Shown here piece by piece: positions 40,721 through 51,007 of a stretch of 64,000 bases of DNA. Position 1 is the first letter of the stretch; each line of letters begins with the position of its first letter. The position numbers were made by a program, and so were the translations under genes. The stretch spans positions 130,001 through 194,000 of the forward strand of contig CAMXCT020000378.1 of assembly GCA_947184155.2 (NCBI GenBank). Direction: 5' to 3'. The notes under the pieces were generated by a model that did not search any database, was not told the origin of the DNA, and saw only the letters and a program-made list of their open reading frames with translations. The DNA comes from Cladocopium goreaui (Eukaryota > Sar > Dinophyceae > Suessiales > Symbiodiniaceae).

Positions 40721-43700
40721 ATATGTCACATATATGATGAAATGAATGTGTATATTTGTGTGTGTGTGTCCTTTCTGTTCAAAACTTCTGCTGACCGGAA
40801 TGTCTCCGTCTCAATCTATTGACGATCTGCAGAAAGTGTCCATCAAATCATATTGGACTCAGAACATGCCAAAGGCCTGCACAAGCCAGGCATAACCTCA
40901 AGTCGGTGCTCTGAATGGTCACAGGGGAAGCGTTTCACAGATCTGACAGCTGTCTCTGTTTGCTAACCAACACGGACCATTCTCGCGTCAAGGGAAATGC
41001 CAGACTGGAGCTCCAGGCTAGAACTGTCACCTTGCGGTAGCATCCAGATGTTCGAGAACTCATATGATTGCAGTCTTCGTGATATGCTGCATATGTTCAC
41101 TTTCATTCATGTTCATTCGCTGTCATACTTTTCCAATGCAACCTGCCTCCACCCATCACATCTAGCAGGATAGATCTGCTTGCGGTGTGCGATGCAATGT
41201 GGCGAACAACCTGCCAACAACATCCAGCATCCAGTCATGCAATCATGCAATCTCCTTCAGGCTGACAGGTATTGTGTATGCCTGTGACCTTTGGCTGTCT
41301 GTGCTTTCTTTCTCAGCAAAACACTGTTCTGAAAAATATGACATCAGTTCTTTTGAAAAAGCAGAGGAGAAATTGAACATTGCATCGGAGTCGGGTTCGT
41401 TGCCTTGAGCATTCCGATGTTCTTGTGCTTGAAAGCTTTCAACGACACAGCCATGAAGCTGTCTTCCGCCAGGATCAGGCACGCTGCCGCCTGTCCACGG
41501 AACACCATCCACGGAACACCATCCACCAGGCATCCACCAGGCATCCCACGGCCGCAGCCAGGCCTCGTCAGCTGCCAAGTTCACCAGCAGAGCGACGGCT
41601 TCGGGCTCCTTTTTTGCAGGGACTCGATGGTTGAAGTCGAAATCCTAATCTGGGGAATACAAGCTATATCAGGCTATATCAGGCTATATCAGGCTATATC
41701 AGGCTATATCTATAGAACTTCTATAACATCTTTCTGAAAGAAAAAACCATCGAATACTGAACAAAGAAATGTGTTGCGCATTGCTGCGGATCGTTGCGTG
41801 GCCGTGTCCTGCTCTTTGCTTCGGGCCTCGGCCGACACTGACAGCAGCTGGCAGCAGCTGACAGCAGCTGACATCGGCAGTGTGGGCAATCGCTCTCAGG
41901 ACATCACCAGCTGCAACGCCAAAGACGGAAGATGTGGCGATGTTCGAATCAAAGACGACCTCCATATCCGCACATCTTTTCCCCAAAGGGAATATCAATA
42001 TCATTGAACATCATTGAATATCATGGAATATCACGAAAGTCAAACATGGAATGCTGCCTTTGACACTTGAGATCTGTGAATTCACAGGACTTTCCAACTT
42101 TCCAACCGCCTCACGGGTGGATCTAGCGTCATGTGGTACAGTAACTTCAGAGCCACCTGCCAGGCCAAAGACGAGCCACCGGACGTGCGTATTGAAACTA
42201 CGAACTTACTCGATTCTTGATAGCATTGATAGCGCCTCAACCTTTGTTGTTTGCCAAATTATCGATAATCCATGATAATCCATGATAATCCTATGTCATG
42301 TCCATCCCTGCATTGCATTGCCCACAGTGATAACTATGGACTATACACTGCAACACTGTAGCACAATCAGGTTCTAGACCCTCTAGACGAGTCTATCCAG
42401 AAAGCACCAAAATTGTTCCAAGTCAAAAAACTATACCAAATTGTACCAATTGTAATCGCCGAATGCACTGGCCTTGTGAGTACTTTGATGCTGCACCGCA
42501 TGCATCAGACGAGGCACAACAGCGCTCCTTGGATGATGCGCGACGACAAACAGAAACTTCATGGAGACGAGCACTGGGACAAGTGGGACAAGGTCTGACA
42601 AGTTATGAACACGCCACGCCGCCACACTCACTTCGGATCATTTCGTGCAATATGTAAAAGACTTGAAAAGCAAACGTCATTCCAAGCACCAGGGTGGAGG
42701 AATCCGTTGAAAGGACAATTTTACAAGTCAGAAAATCCCTGGTCCAGTCGGTCCAGTCGGTCCAGTCGGTCCAGTCGGTCCAGTCGGTCCAGTCGGTCCA
42801 GTCGGTCCAGTCGGTCCAGTCGGTCCAGTCGGTCCAGTCGGTCCAGTCCACAGTGTGATGTGTTTTTCTTCAGTCTCCGAAGGTCATCCGGTCAACCGGT
42901 CAGCCCTTTGCCTTGTGCTGGAGTCTGAAGCAATCCTACTTTCCGTTAGCCACAGACTGTTTCCTTGCCGTTCTGTGCTCCGATCTTGCTTTGTTTCACT
43001 GTTGCTTCACTTGTGGGCGTTTTCCTTTTGCAGGTGGAATATCTTGGAATATCTTGGAAAATCTGAGATCTTGGAGTGTTTTCAGCTCTGTTTTCAGCCA
43101 GCCTCAGAGTCTGAGTATAGCACTGTTCAGCAAGAGCTGCTCGCCCTCTCGCATCGAAGGAAAGATTGTAACACCTGGGTCCAAAGATCTGCGCACCAAA
43201 CGCAGCAACTGTTGGCCCTTCCCGATCCATCCAATCCATCTCCATCCTTTGAAAAGTGTCTAAGAACACAAAAACCTACATGAAATTACTCAAATTCCTG
43301 ACAGTTCCTGACGGTTCCTACAAGCTGGACATGTTCCTTACATGTCATTGACATCTGTTCAGCTGAGACATCTGGCAGGCGCAATGCCATGCTGAAGACC
43401 TGCAAGACAGAGACGGTACTTTAAACAAAAAAACTCTGCAAAACTGCGCGAAAGAAACATCCAAAACAATGGCCCAAAAGCTCAGTTCAATCAGTGTTAA
43501 TTGTGGTAAGCGCAACAAAGTACAACAAAGTGCAACATCCTCAGAGATCCATCGATCCATCGATCCATCGAAAATCAACGAGAGCCATCGTTTTTCCACA
43601 GGCCTCATTGGCTGGATGGCCCAAAAGCTCCACAAAGCGTGGCATTTCGCCGATCAAAACATCCTGCAGGGAGAGACTTCAGGGTGCCCCTTTTTTACGC

Positions 43701-46700
43701 AGGACAAGTTGAAACAACCAGTGGGAAAGACATCTGTGCACACACTGTGGATGGAAGAAATTCTGCACCACCTTGGATGGTTGAAACCCTATGAATAATG
43801 GGATAAACATGGATAAACATGGATAAACCATCTATCAACTGGTGCAGGATTTCGCAACCATCCACCGTATGTCAGACAAGGAGAACAACATTCAGAAGGA
43901 CACAATGTGACCTCACAGCTGTGTCTCCATCGGATAAAAAATTGCTAAATGGCACTCTTGGATGATGTAAATATTCTCAACTTTGAAACATACCCAATCT
44001 CTGTCTCAACTGAAAAACTGGAGTGAAGCAAATTCTACAAGCAGTAGAAAGCTTAGCAATAATAAAACCAATAGGACATAGAATTCAACAATATTGAAGC
44101 ACTCAAAGAAAAACATGAAGAACTATCTCATTATCTGAGTTCATTGAAGTTCAGCATGAAGCATGGCAAAGCCCAGCGAAAAGCCCTCAGCTTTTGGGTC
44201 CTTGTTTTGCTCAAAAATCGTGAGCTTGTGAAGTGCGTTCAACGTGCTAAAGAGAAGGTCCTGTGGCTCAACTGTGGCTCAACGGTTTCTGGCCAGGATC
44301 TGAAGGATCCAACACACTGGTCATTTCGAAATGTGTACATCAATATGTGACACAATGGACATCAATGGAATAATGGGTATCAATGGATATCAATGATCTG
44401 AAGTGACACGAAGGTGCTAAACATGTGGCTGTGGATCCTGGATCCCCAATGATCCCAATGATCCCAATGGTCCTCGTGTTGCCTACTGAGCAAAGGAGGC
44501 AACATTTGGCAAATGTTGTGCTTCACAAACTTCAACTCCAGAGCGGTTTCCTGCAAAGTCTCAGTGAATCATAGTGAATCACTCTGAAAGCAGTTTGTTC
44601 ATGTTTGTTCAACCGATTTTGGAAGTCACACTGGAGCAAAGCACTACGAACACAGAAATACTCACAGTGCTTTGCGGCTACGCTCCTCTGAAATTGCTCG
44701 GAGCACCAGAATGCAAATCTGCAGCAGGTGATCCTACGCTTCTTGCAGCGATTGCGACGATATCTTTTGGAATGAATCCTGAGGGGGAGCTATTCAAAAA
44801 AAATACTGTGACTGACGGTAACTCTGATCACTGATCTTGCGATTCAGCTTCCCTGACTGCCTCAACCTGCATCCATCTGCATCCATCTGCATCCATCTGC
44901 ATCCATCTGCATCCATCTGCATCCCAAAATGGATGAAAACATTCACCTGTTGCCATCGTCTGAGTCCGGTCGAACACTGAAACTACAAGCTGAAAAGGTA
45001 GGCTGCCGGTAGGCTCCTGTCGATCCAGCAAAGCGTGACAGCCAGCGTCCTCACAATCTGCAGAATCTGCAGCACATGCCAGACACTCCAAAGCAATGAC
45101 AGGAGGAACGTTACAAGGCAACTGGGAAATGATGAGAATGTCAGGGTTAGCCAGTTAGGGGATCTTGGGAAGTTCTTCGTAGGGGATATGTCTTTAAAGA
45201 CACACATGACTCTCAAGCCGAAAATCACCAAATGAGTGCTCAAATGATTCAAATATCTTCAAATGCATCTCATCACAGTCCTTTTGTAAGGCGTGGCGTC
45301 TCTTGGTTTCGTACCTTGGCCCAGGACACGAAATAAAGTTGAACAACGGCCAGTTTCGAAGAGGAACTTCGTCTAAGTGGCTCCAGGATGTGCATGGTGA
45401 CTTCACCACACTGATACTTCGAAAGCGCTGCGTGAAAGCCGGAGAAATTCGCGAAGATCAAGAAAATGCCTTAAAAAATTCACGAAATTCACCAAGCCGA
45501 AAATCCTCCCCAATCCCAATGATAATGATGAATGGTTTATAATGAATGATAATGAATGATGATAATGATGGTTTGCAATGCCTTGAATCAGTTGCTGATG
45601 CTTCACGGGATCACCAGGCCATAGATATGCAACGGATGCAATGGCAATGGCACCCAATTCTCCAAGGCACCTGTTATGGCAACTGCCAACTCATAGCTTC
45701 GCTTGGCGTTTTCCCGCAGCTCTCTGCTCAACACCTGCTCAGTCTATGTCATCTACGTTTCACTTGGACTTGAGTAGGATCAAACGCACAAGGTCTCAGA
45801 ACTTGTTCGACTCAAGAGTGGTGTGTGGTGTGATGTAAATCTGACAGAGAACTCGGATTCTTTGGTCCTGACATGTTCTGACATGTTATGGTGATGGAAG
45901 TCGTTGCCGGGATCCCAGCTCCAAGCAGCGTAGAATGGTCTGCCAACTGCTCTAGAACAGGCACCTGGCAACGCAGCACTCGTGTCACCTCGTGTCACCT
46001 CGGCTGCCTCCGTTCCCTTCCCACGGCACTGCGCCACGCATTGCTACGCGGCAGTGCCTCTGTACAAAGGCGCAGGAGCTTTCTTGCGCCTTGGACCTTC
46101 ATGTCCATATCTTCCTGCAAACGAAGGAAACATCTTCAAAATAAGATATCAAAAATATTGAATCTTCAATAATCTTCATCCTTTCTTTCATATCTTTCAT
46201 TAAAACCTCATTGATCCTTGGATGTAAATTCGACACTCTATCTGTCACAAACGCATTGTCCAAGGCTCCAAGGCAAGTCAGCACCATGTCACCATGACTG
46301 AAATTGAGTGTCGCCACTGAAAGGATAAAGTTGTCACGCCCAGGGTTGGAACATTCTCCCAGTCCTCGTACAATTCCTCGATGTAGTCGTCCACGCTATG
46401 CATCTCGGAGGCTCCATCATGTACATCATGTGACAAGTGCAGCGGTCGATATGATACTGTAACCATGAGAATAAAAATAATGATAATATCAATCATCATC
46501 ACAATGATGTTTGATTATCCTCCCATCATTAACAATAGTTAAAGAAATAGTCTCAAAACATATTACATATATATATATATGTATATATATATATATGTGT
46601 AATATGTATATATATATATATGTAATATGTATTATAACCAAACGTAACCAACATCATCCACCCACCACTGAGTTCCCCAGGCCGAGGCAAAGGGCAACAG

Positions 46701-47895
46701 ATCTTCCAGCTGCGACGGAGCACGGTCGTCGTCACGGTTGGAGTCGCCACCCGTGGTGCGTTTTGTGGACGACTTCGTCGCACCTGCGGCCACCGTTTTT
46801 GCCCCTGCAGCTGAGTCATTTTGATCATGTTGTTATAGGAAACTTCCTGGAATAAGCAAATTTCAGGAATAAGCCTGAAATGGCCATTGCCTATCATATA
46901 GGAAAATTGGATGAAATTCATGATATATGATAGATATATATATATATATCATATATCATCAATTTCATCCAATTTTCCTATATATATCATATATATGATT
47001 ATATCTGTGTGTGTACAGTACATTGGATCTGAAAGGTACACCCAGGAACTGACCCGGAGAATGCGGAAAACGCCACTGGCTTTCAGCAACTGATCCAGGG
47101 ATGCGTCTCAACGTGCCTGCAAAGTCCTTGAACTGCCTGGCATTGCCGTCCATTTGAAAATGGCAACACAAATATACAGCTAATGCCAGTGATGCCAGTA
47201 ATCCAGACATGAATCAGAATGAATCAGAATGAATCAGATGAACAACTATGTACAGCGGAAACTGCACTGAGGTGGGAATGAGATGAGGGAATTGGTGTCA
47301 GAAAGAACGCTGGGATGTGCTTACCAGACATAGCAAAACGTTTCACAATTCATAGCAGTTCATTGAGCAGTTTATCCAGCAGTTCATCAAGCAGCTCATA
47401 GCAGTTCCACATAGTTTCACTAGTTCCATTTCCAAGCTTCTGACACATCAGTTTGGAGTGCGTAGAGCTTGTTCAGCACCTGCCAGAGCAAAAAGAAGTG
47501 GCATTCAGAAGATTTCAGAAGTGCACATGTACCAAAAGAGATAGCACAAACAAATGCACTGCACGGCAACATACTTTTGCTTGACCGTGTGCGCGTGCTG
47601 CAATGATCAGAGAAACTCTAGTGCCGAACTCATGGACTCGCGTTGACTCGCGTCCCACATGCGAATTAGCTGCTGAATTACAGAGCCGAGACTCGCTGAA
47701 AGCTCAATGGATTGCACTGAATTGACACACTCGACACTTGTTTCATCAGCCAAGCAACACAGTTGCCACCTCAGTGGAGATGAAAATTCCAGGAATGCTC
47801 GGAATGCCTGGTATATCAGAAACATGAAACAAGGGTTGATCAGATGCTCACTATGAAAAGACATGAAAAGCATATAAAATCCATAAAACAATGAT
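39446..47895 (-). CDS. Gene B: multi-exon, helical ARM/HEAT-like (model)
   Basis: Proposed minus-strand gene ending at the stop at 39446-39448 (tail RISHVQVCF). Several exons are amphipathic and Leu/Ala-rich in a way that recalls armadillo or HEAT repeats: [60 protein letters not shown] and [20 protein letters not shown]. If right, it is a cytoplasmic scaffold protein. The family call is inference from helix pattern only, and the 5-prime end is unresolved and may fuse with gene C. Confidence 0.4.
41243..42230 (-). CDS. Gene B exons
   Basis: About 42085-42220 reads [35 protein letters not shown]. About 41770-41970 reads [40 protein letters not shown] and [20 protein letters not shown]. About 41243-41400 reads [41 protein letters not shown] 10-bp AGGCTATATC array (41670-41708) sits in the intron. 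Confidence 0.55.
42430..43790 (-). CDS. Gene B exons around a 9-bp array
   Basis: About 43690-43790 reads [20 protein letters not shown]. 43580-43680 reads [34 protein letters not shown]. 43130-43260 reads [40 protein letters not shown]. 42440-42600 reads [40 protein letters not shown] is ARM-like. The CCAGTCGGT array lies between the last two. Confidence 0.52.
42748..42848. repeat. CCAGTCGGT 9-bp array
   Basis: Eleven near-perfect copies. The period is three codons, so the minus strand reads a TDW repeat and the plus strand SSR. It lies within an intron of gene B. Confidence 0.95.
44150..45121 (-). CDS. Gene B exons, ARM-like
   Basis: About 44940-45121 reads [40 protein letters not shown] and [14 protein letters not shown]. 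About 44690-44790 reads [20 protein letters not shown]. About 44150-44260 reads [37 protein letters not shown] 10-bp CATCCATCTG array lies at 44868-44925. Confidence 0.55.
45200..46480 (-). CDS. Gene B exons, ARM-like
   Basis: 46330-46430 reads [20 protein letters not shown]. 46195-46317 reads [38 protein letters not shown]. 45890-46037 reads [38 protein letters not shown]. 45600-45720 reads [20 protein letters not shown]. 45250-45409 reads [20 protein letters not shown]. Exon limits approximate. Confidence 0.55.
46680..47890 (-). CDS. Gene B 5-prime exons
   Basis: 47620-47810 reads [40 protein letters not shown] and [20 protein letters not shown]. 47430-47480, after TGCTCTGGCAG|, reads [18 protein letters not shown]. 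47040-47150 reads [20 protein letters not shown]. 46680-46820 reads [40 protein letters not shown]. 46870-47000 between them is the hairpin plus AT repeats. Confidence 0.52.
46897..46984. repeat. Long AT-rich hairpin
   Basis: Left arm ATATAGGAAAATTGGATGAA(ATTCATGATATATGATA) and right arm ending ATTTCATCCAATTTTCCTAT are reverse complements over about 35 bp with one to two mismatches, around a TATATATA loop. It lies inside a gene B intron. Confidence 0.8.
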
Positions 47896-47957
47896 CTGTT
47901 ATGATTTATATATATATATATAATCTGTTCAAATTGGGTCTGTGTCTCTCACCCCAC

Positions 47958-47991
47958 CAGGGGGGGCTCGACGAGCCGGCGTTGGCAAGTC
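47958..47991 (-). CDS. Gene C micro-exon ending in APPG
   Basis: 34 nt between ATGTCTTCAG|GACTT and CCCCCCCTG|GTGGGG. It reads DLPTPARRAPPG and ends in phase 1 within the codon after PP, the same place as the other PP(G) junctions. The exon holding the following G-K-S part was not found. A neighbouring segment at 48070-48240 reads VLVVPVPGVILGVEKIDEDK. Confidence 0.5.
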
Positions 47992-50961
47992 CTGAAGACA
48001 TGAACCATGAACCATCATGAAACATCCGACCTGCAACAGCTTGGCTCAACAACTGCAACAGATTTCATCAGATTTCATCAGGTTTCATCAGGTTTGGGTC
48101 TTCGGTCCTGCAACATGTTCATCTCGCTCTGGACTGACTTGCTGATCGCAGTCTTGTCCTCATCGATCTTCTCAACTCCCAAAATGACACCTGGAACGGG
48201 AACGACCAATACGGATACCAAGCCCGTATTTAACCACAACTAGTATGACTTCAGCATTGAAACTTCAGAAAGCAATGGAAATATCTGTTTTTTGCATATG
48301 AACTATATATACAGTACAGTATATATATATATTATATATTATATATATTATATATTATATATATTATATTATATATATATTATATATATATTATATATAT
48401 ATATTATATATATTTTGCGAGAGTGGCCAAGAAATAGATCTGAAACGAATGCACCCAGCACTCTTGGCCCTGCGGAGCTGAATTCGCACATCCGGCCTTC
48501 GAGATCAGGCTGTGGGCTGGCCTGGTGTCACATCACTAAGGGAAACAGAAGGTCCATCGGAAACCACATATGATTTATACATAATATACATATATATATA
48601 ATATATATAATTATATATATATGATTTGTATATTTTGTATTGATTTGTTCCTGTCTGGGGTGAATTCTGATATCCATTGATATCCTACATGGGCACAGCA
48701 GAAAAAACTGAAGAATCTTCAAATCCCATTCAAAATCGGCTTTCACACCACAGCATATCTCTGATTTGTAGGAGTCCTCTTCAATCTCCACCAGGCTCTC
48801 TTCCTTCTCAAGGTCCTGACATCAAGGCAAAGATTTGCTATTCACGATCTTTCACGATCATTCCAAGTTTGGTTTCATGATGCCAGCAGGTATGGAATTC
48901 ACAGCAAAAAAAATGCGACTCGTCTGACTTCCTCGGATTCCGTTTCCTGCTTGGCTTCCGCTTTGCACGCCTCCTTTGGGCTGTGGATTGATGATATTGA
49001 TATGATTCATATTGATTCATTGGTTCTGAACATCGGAATTCTACCGGAATTCACCATGACAAAAGAAATCAAAAGGACGCCCAGCCTCATGGTTTGTGCC
49101 GGAATGACCAAGGGCTCGGGATGAGAGAATCCATTCACCTAAGCATCGTAAGCAATCGTAAGCAATCGACACAAAATGCAAGAACAGCGCAAGCACCCGT
49201 AGCCGCGTACAGAATCCATACTTCCCAGTAACACACAGTAACTTCACAGTAACTTCACAAGTGGCCAGGGCGACTGAGGTGTGAACTGATATCAGTGCCC
49301 AGGCAAACAGTGCTAGTGCCACCAGCAGGAACACGGCGAGTGAGTGGAGCTTCATCCGCAACTTCTGTGGATTCGAGCTGAGAAGCTTCAGCAACTGCAG
49401 GGCTCTCAGTAACGTTCTCGTTCTCAACACCGAGACAGATGGTGCTCTTCCCTCCTGCAGGAACTCGATGCCCAGTGGTGCGCAGTGGAACTTCTCCCCA
49501 GTGGGACAGATGATCTTCTCCTCCAACCGGGCGAGGCTCCGACTTCGACGACTTGCCTTCAGCTGCTTCAGCTGGATCATGGCCCAAGCGGATGGTGGAA
49601 CGACCCCCCGGAGGGGCGTGCAGCAAAGTCGTAGGGCGATTCGTCAGCACGTTGCCACAATTCTGGTTGTTGCCACAGGCAAAGGCATTGGAGGACACGG
49701 GGGCGGCTTCTTTGCCATCCAGGCCAAGGCAAATGCTGGACTTTCCACCTGGCATTCGAATCAACACAGCAGAAGATTGGATTGGCATGGATGAGTCATA
49801 GATAATCATAGATATCCAACAAAAACCAGAGGAAGGGGTGGAGAATCGTATCATTCAAAAGCTGTTCTTCTGCTTAGCTCCAACATGCTCCAACTTTGGG
49901 CCTGGTGGCACCACTGGTGGCACCAGTTGCTTCACTTCAGGATATTCGCCAAGACAAATCGTTGATCGGCCACCTCAAAAAGCGTCGAAAGCTGCAGGAG
50001 TCGCGGAAGGTGAGAAAACGTGTGGAAATGGCTCTGTCGCGCAGTCACAATTCCAATTCATACAGGAACTCTCTGCAATTAAACACTTATGAGAAAATCT
50101 GTGAGAAATGTCGAAATCCCATGGAAAACACAGGAAAACACCTGTGTTTTTAAAAATCTTCATCACCGATATCGCCTGGAGGTGCAAGAAGTGTTGTACT
50201 TGGTCGCTCCGTGAGGAAGTTGCCACTGTTTTGGGACGTGTTGGACGCGAAGGCATTGGAGGAGATGGCACCTGCCTAGACACAGGAGCTACGGATAGCT
50301 ACGGTGCTGGTTTGCTGCACAGGATACAGGGGAAAACAAAAATCCCAAGGAAAAAGTGGACTACCTATTAGATACACCAAATTTAACAAACCAAAAATGT
50401 ATCAGAATATATCGAAAAGAAGATTCAAATGACAAGAATATGGTTGCGATAAGGACTGGATATTATATCGGACAGAGATATATTGCGATGGGCTCATGTT
50501 TGAATCTTTGCAATCTGATCGTTTGTGTGATCTTCGCTGTCTGTTTGAAATCTTTGGTTCGTTTTAAGTTTCGTCCCGCCTTCAACTCCGAATCATTCAA
50601 TCCAAGGCAAATGCTTGACCTTGCGACTTCTCAAACGATTTCAGCATGACCACGCGATCTTCCAACGATACTTCTCACTATTTCATACTATTTCTGAACA
50701 ACTCAACAGCAACGCAGTAGGCAGTCCCCATCAGCCCTTCTCGTTTTGAAACAATTTCGACCAAGGAACACTCCACCAGGTGCTTGGCGAACTCCAGCCA
50801 TTTCCTAAGGCTTCGCGACCGCTTCCCCCACGTTAAGCGAATGACTCGAACGACTCGACCAAAGGAAATGAGTCGAAAGGTTTGTTCGTTGACGAGATCC
50901 CGTGTTTGTTCGCCAGGATCCGAAGCTTCTCACTTCGAAGCTGGTCATGTAATTCAAACAT
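47958..50961 (-). CDS. Gene C: PPGG-repeat protein, JPT/HN1 (Jupiter)-like
   Basis: Minus-strand gene with at least five copies of the motif P-x-G-G-(K/R/T)-S-x-(I/V)-x-L-G, plus one degenerate copy and a partial one. The same motif marks the small microtubule-associated JPT1/HN1, Jupiter and related proteins, so binding to microtubules is the likely role. Four adjacent exons (50576-50626, 50176-50271, 49902-49973, 49287-49748) join in phase 1 without a stop. They read through ARSSICLGLNDSELKAG, AISSNAFASNTSQNSGNFLT, APPGGRSTICLGEYPEV, PPGGKSSICLG and so on. The presumed start MFELHDQLRSEKLRIL is at 50961. The 3-prime end is open: a further APPG exon lies at 47958-47991. Confidence 0.66.
48302..48415. 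repeat. AT microsatellite ATATATT
   Basis: Alternating ATATAT and TATT units in an intron, with a related run at 48580-48625. Confidence 0.92.
48700..49000 (-). CDS. Gene C acidic exons
   Basis: About 48905-48985 reads HSPKEACKAEAKQETESEEV. About 48700-48826, after GATGTCAG|, reads DLEKEESLVEIEEDSYKSEI and CCGVKADFEWDLK. Both are Glu/Lys-rich, as expected for a disordered tail. Placement in gene C is by position only. Confidence 0.5.
49287..49748 (-). CDS. Gene C main exon with four PxGG motifs
   Basis: 462 nt, phase 1 to phase 1, between GAATGCCAG|GTGG and ATATCA|GTTCAC. It carries GGKSSICLGLDGKEAAPVSS, NAFACGNNQNCGNVLTNRPT, LLHAPPGGRSTIRLGHDPAE, HRVPAGGKSTICLGVENENV and RRVPAGGTSTVCLGTDI. 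Spacing between motifs is 34-48 residues and the linkers are Ala/Glu/Ser-rich, so the protein is probably disordered between motifs. The first half is a duplicate of the block spread over the three upstream exons. Confidence 0.85.
49902..49973 (-). CDS. Gene C exon, 72 nt, GC donor
   Basis: Acceptor GCTTTTTGAG|GTGG and GC donor GTGCCACCAG|GCCC. It reads GRSTICLGEYPEVKQLVPP and VVPPG. The upstream join restores APPGGRSTICLG and the downstream join restores PPGGKSSICLG. The motif reconstruction on both sides makes the GC donor very likely. Confidence 0.85.
50176..50271 (-). CDS. Gene C exon, 96 nt, GC donor
   Basis: Acceptor GTCTAGGCAG|GTGCC and GC donor CACCTCCAG|GCGATAT. It reads AISSNAFASNTSQNSGNFLT and ERPSTTLLAPPG. 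It is homologous to SSNAFACGNNQNCGNVLTNR inside the 49287-49748 exon. Confidence 0.85.
50576..50626 (-). CDS. Gene C exon, 51 nt, probable GA donor
   Basis: Acceptor TTTGAGAAG|TCGC and GA donor AAGGCGG|GACGAAAC. It reads ARSSICLGLNDSELKAG, parallel to GGKSSICLGLDGKEAAP. The GA donor is inferred because it alone keeps phase 1 into the next exon. The first PPGG half is degenerate here. Confidence 0.7.
50700..50961 (-). CDS. Gene C putative first exons
   Basis: ATG at 50959-50961 reads MFELHDQLRSEKLRILANKH, GISSTNKPFDSFPLVESF; the frame closes at 50833. A second segment about 50700-50810 reads KWLEFAKHLVECSLVEIVSK, REGLMGTAYCVAVELF. Upstream of the ATG, TCTGACTCTCAG|C would suit trans-splicing of a spliced leader. 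Not linked by phase to 50576-50626, so assignment is tentative. Confidence 0.42.
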
Positions 50962-51007
50962 ATTCAAACCAAAGCTGGTCACAAGCTGAGAGTCAGACCG
51001 AACTGTC

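Noticed and set aside
49150..49280. Signal-peptide-like minus frame MKLHSLAVFLLVALALFAW
   Set aside because: It overlaps the GGKSTICLG exon in another frame and lies across its donor. The PPGG frame is supported by repeats and phase.
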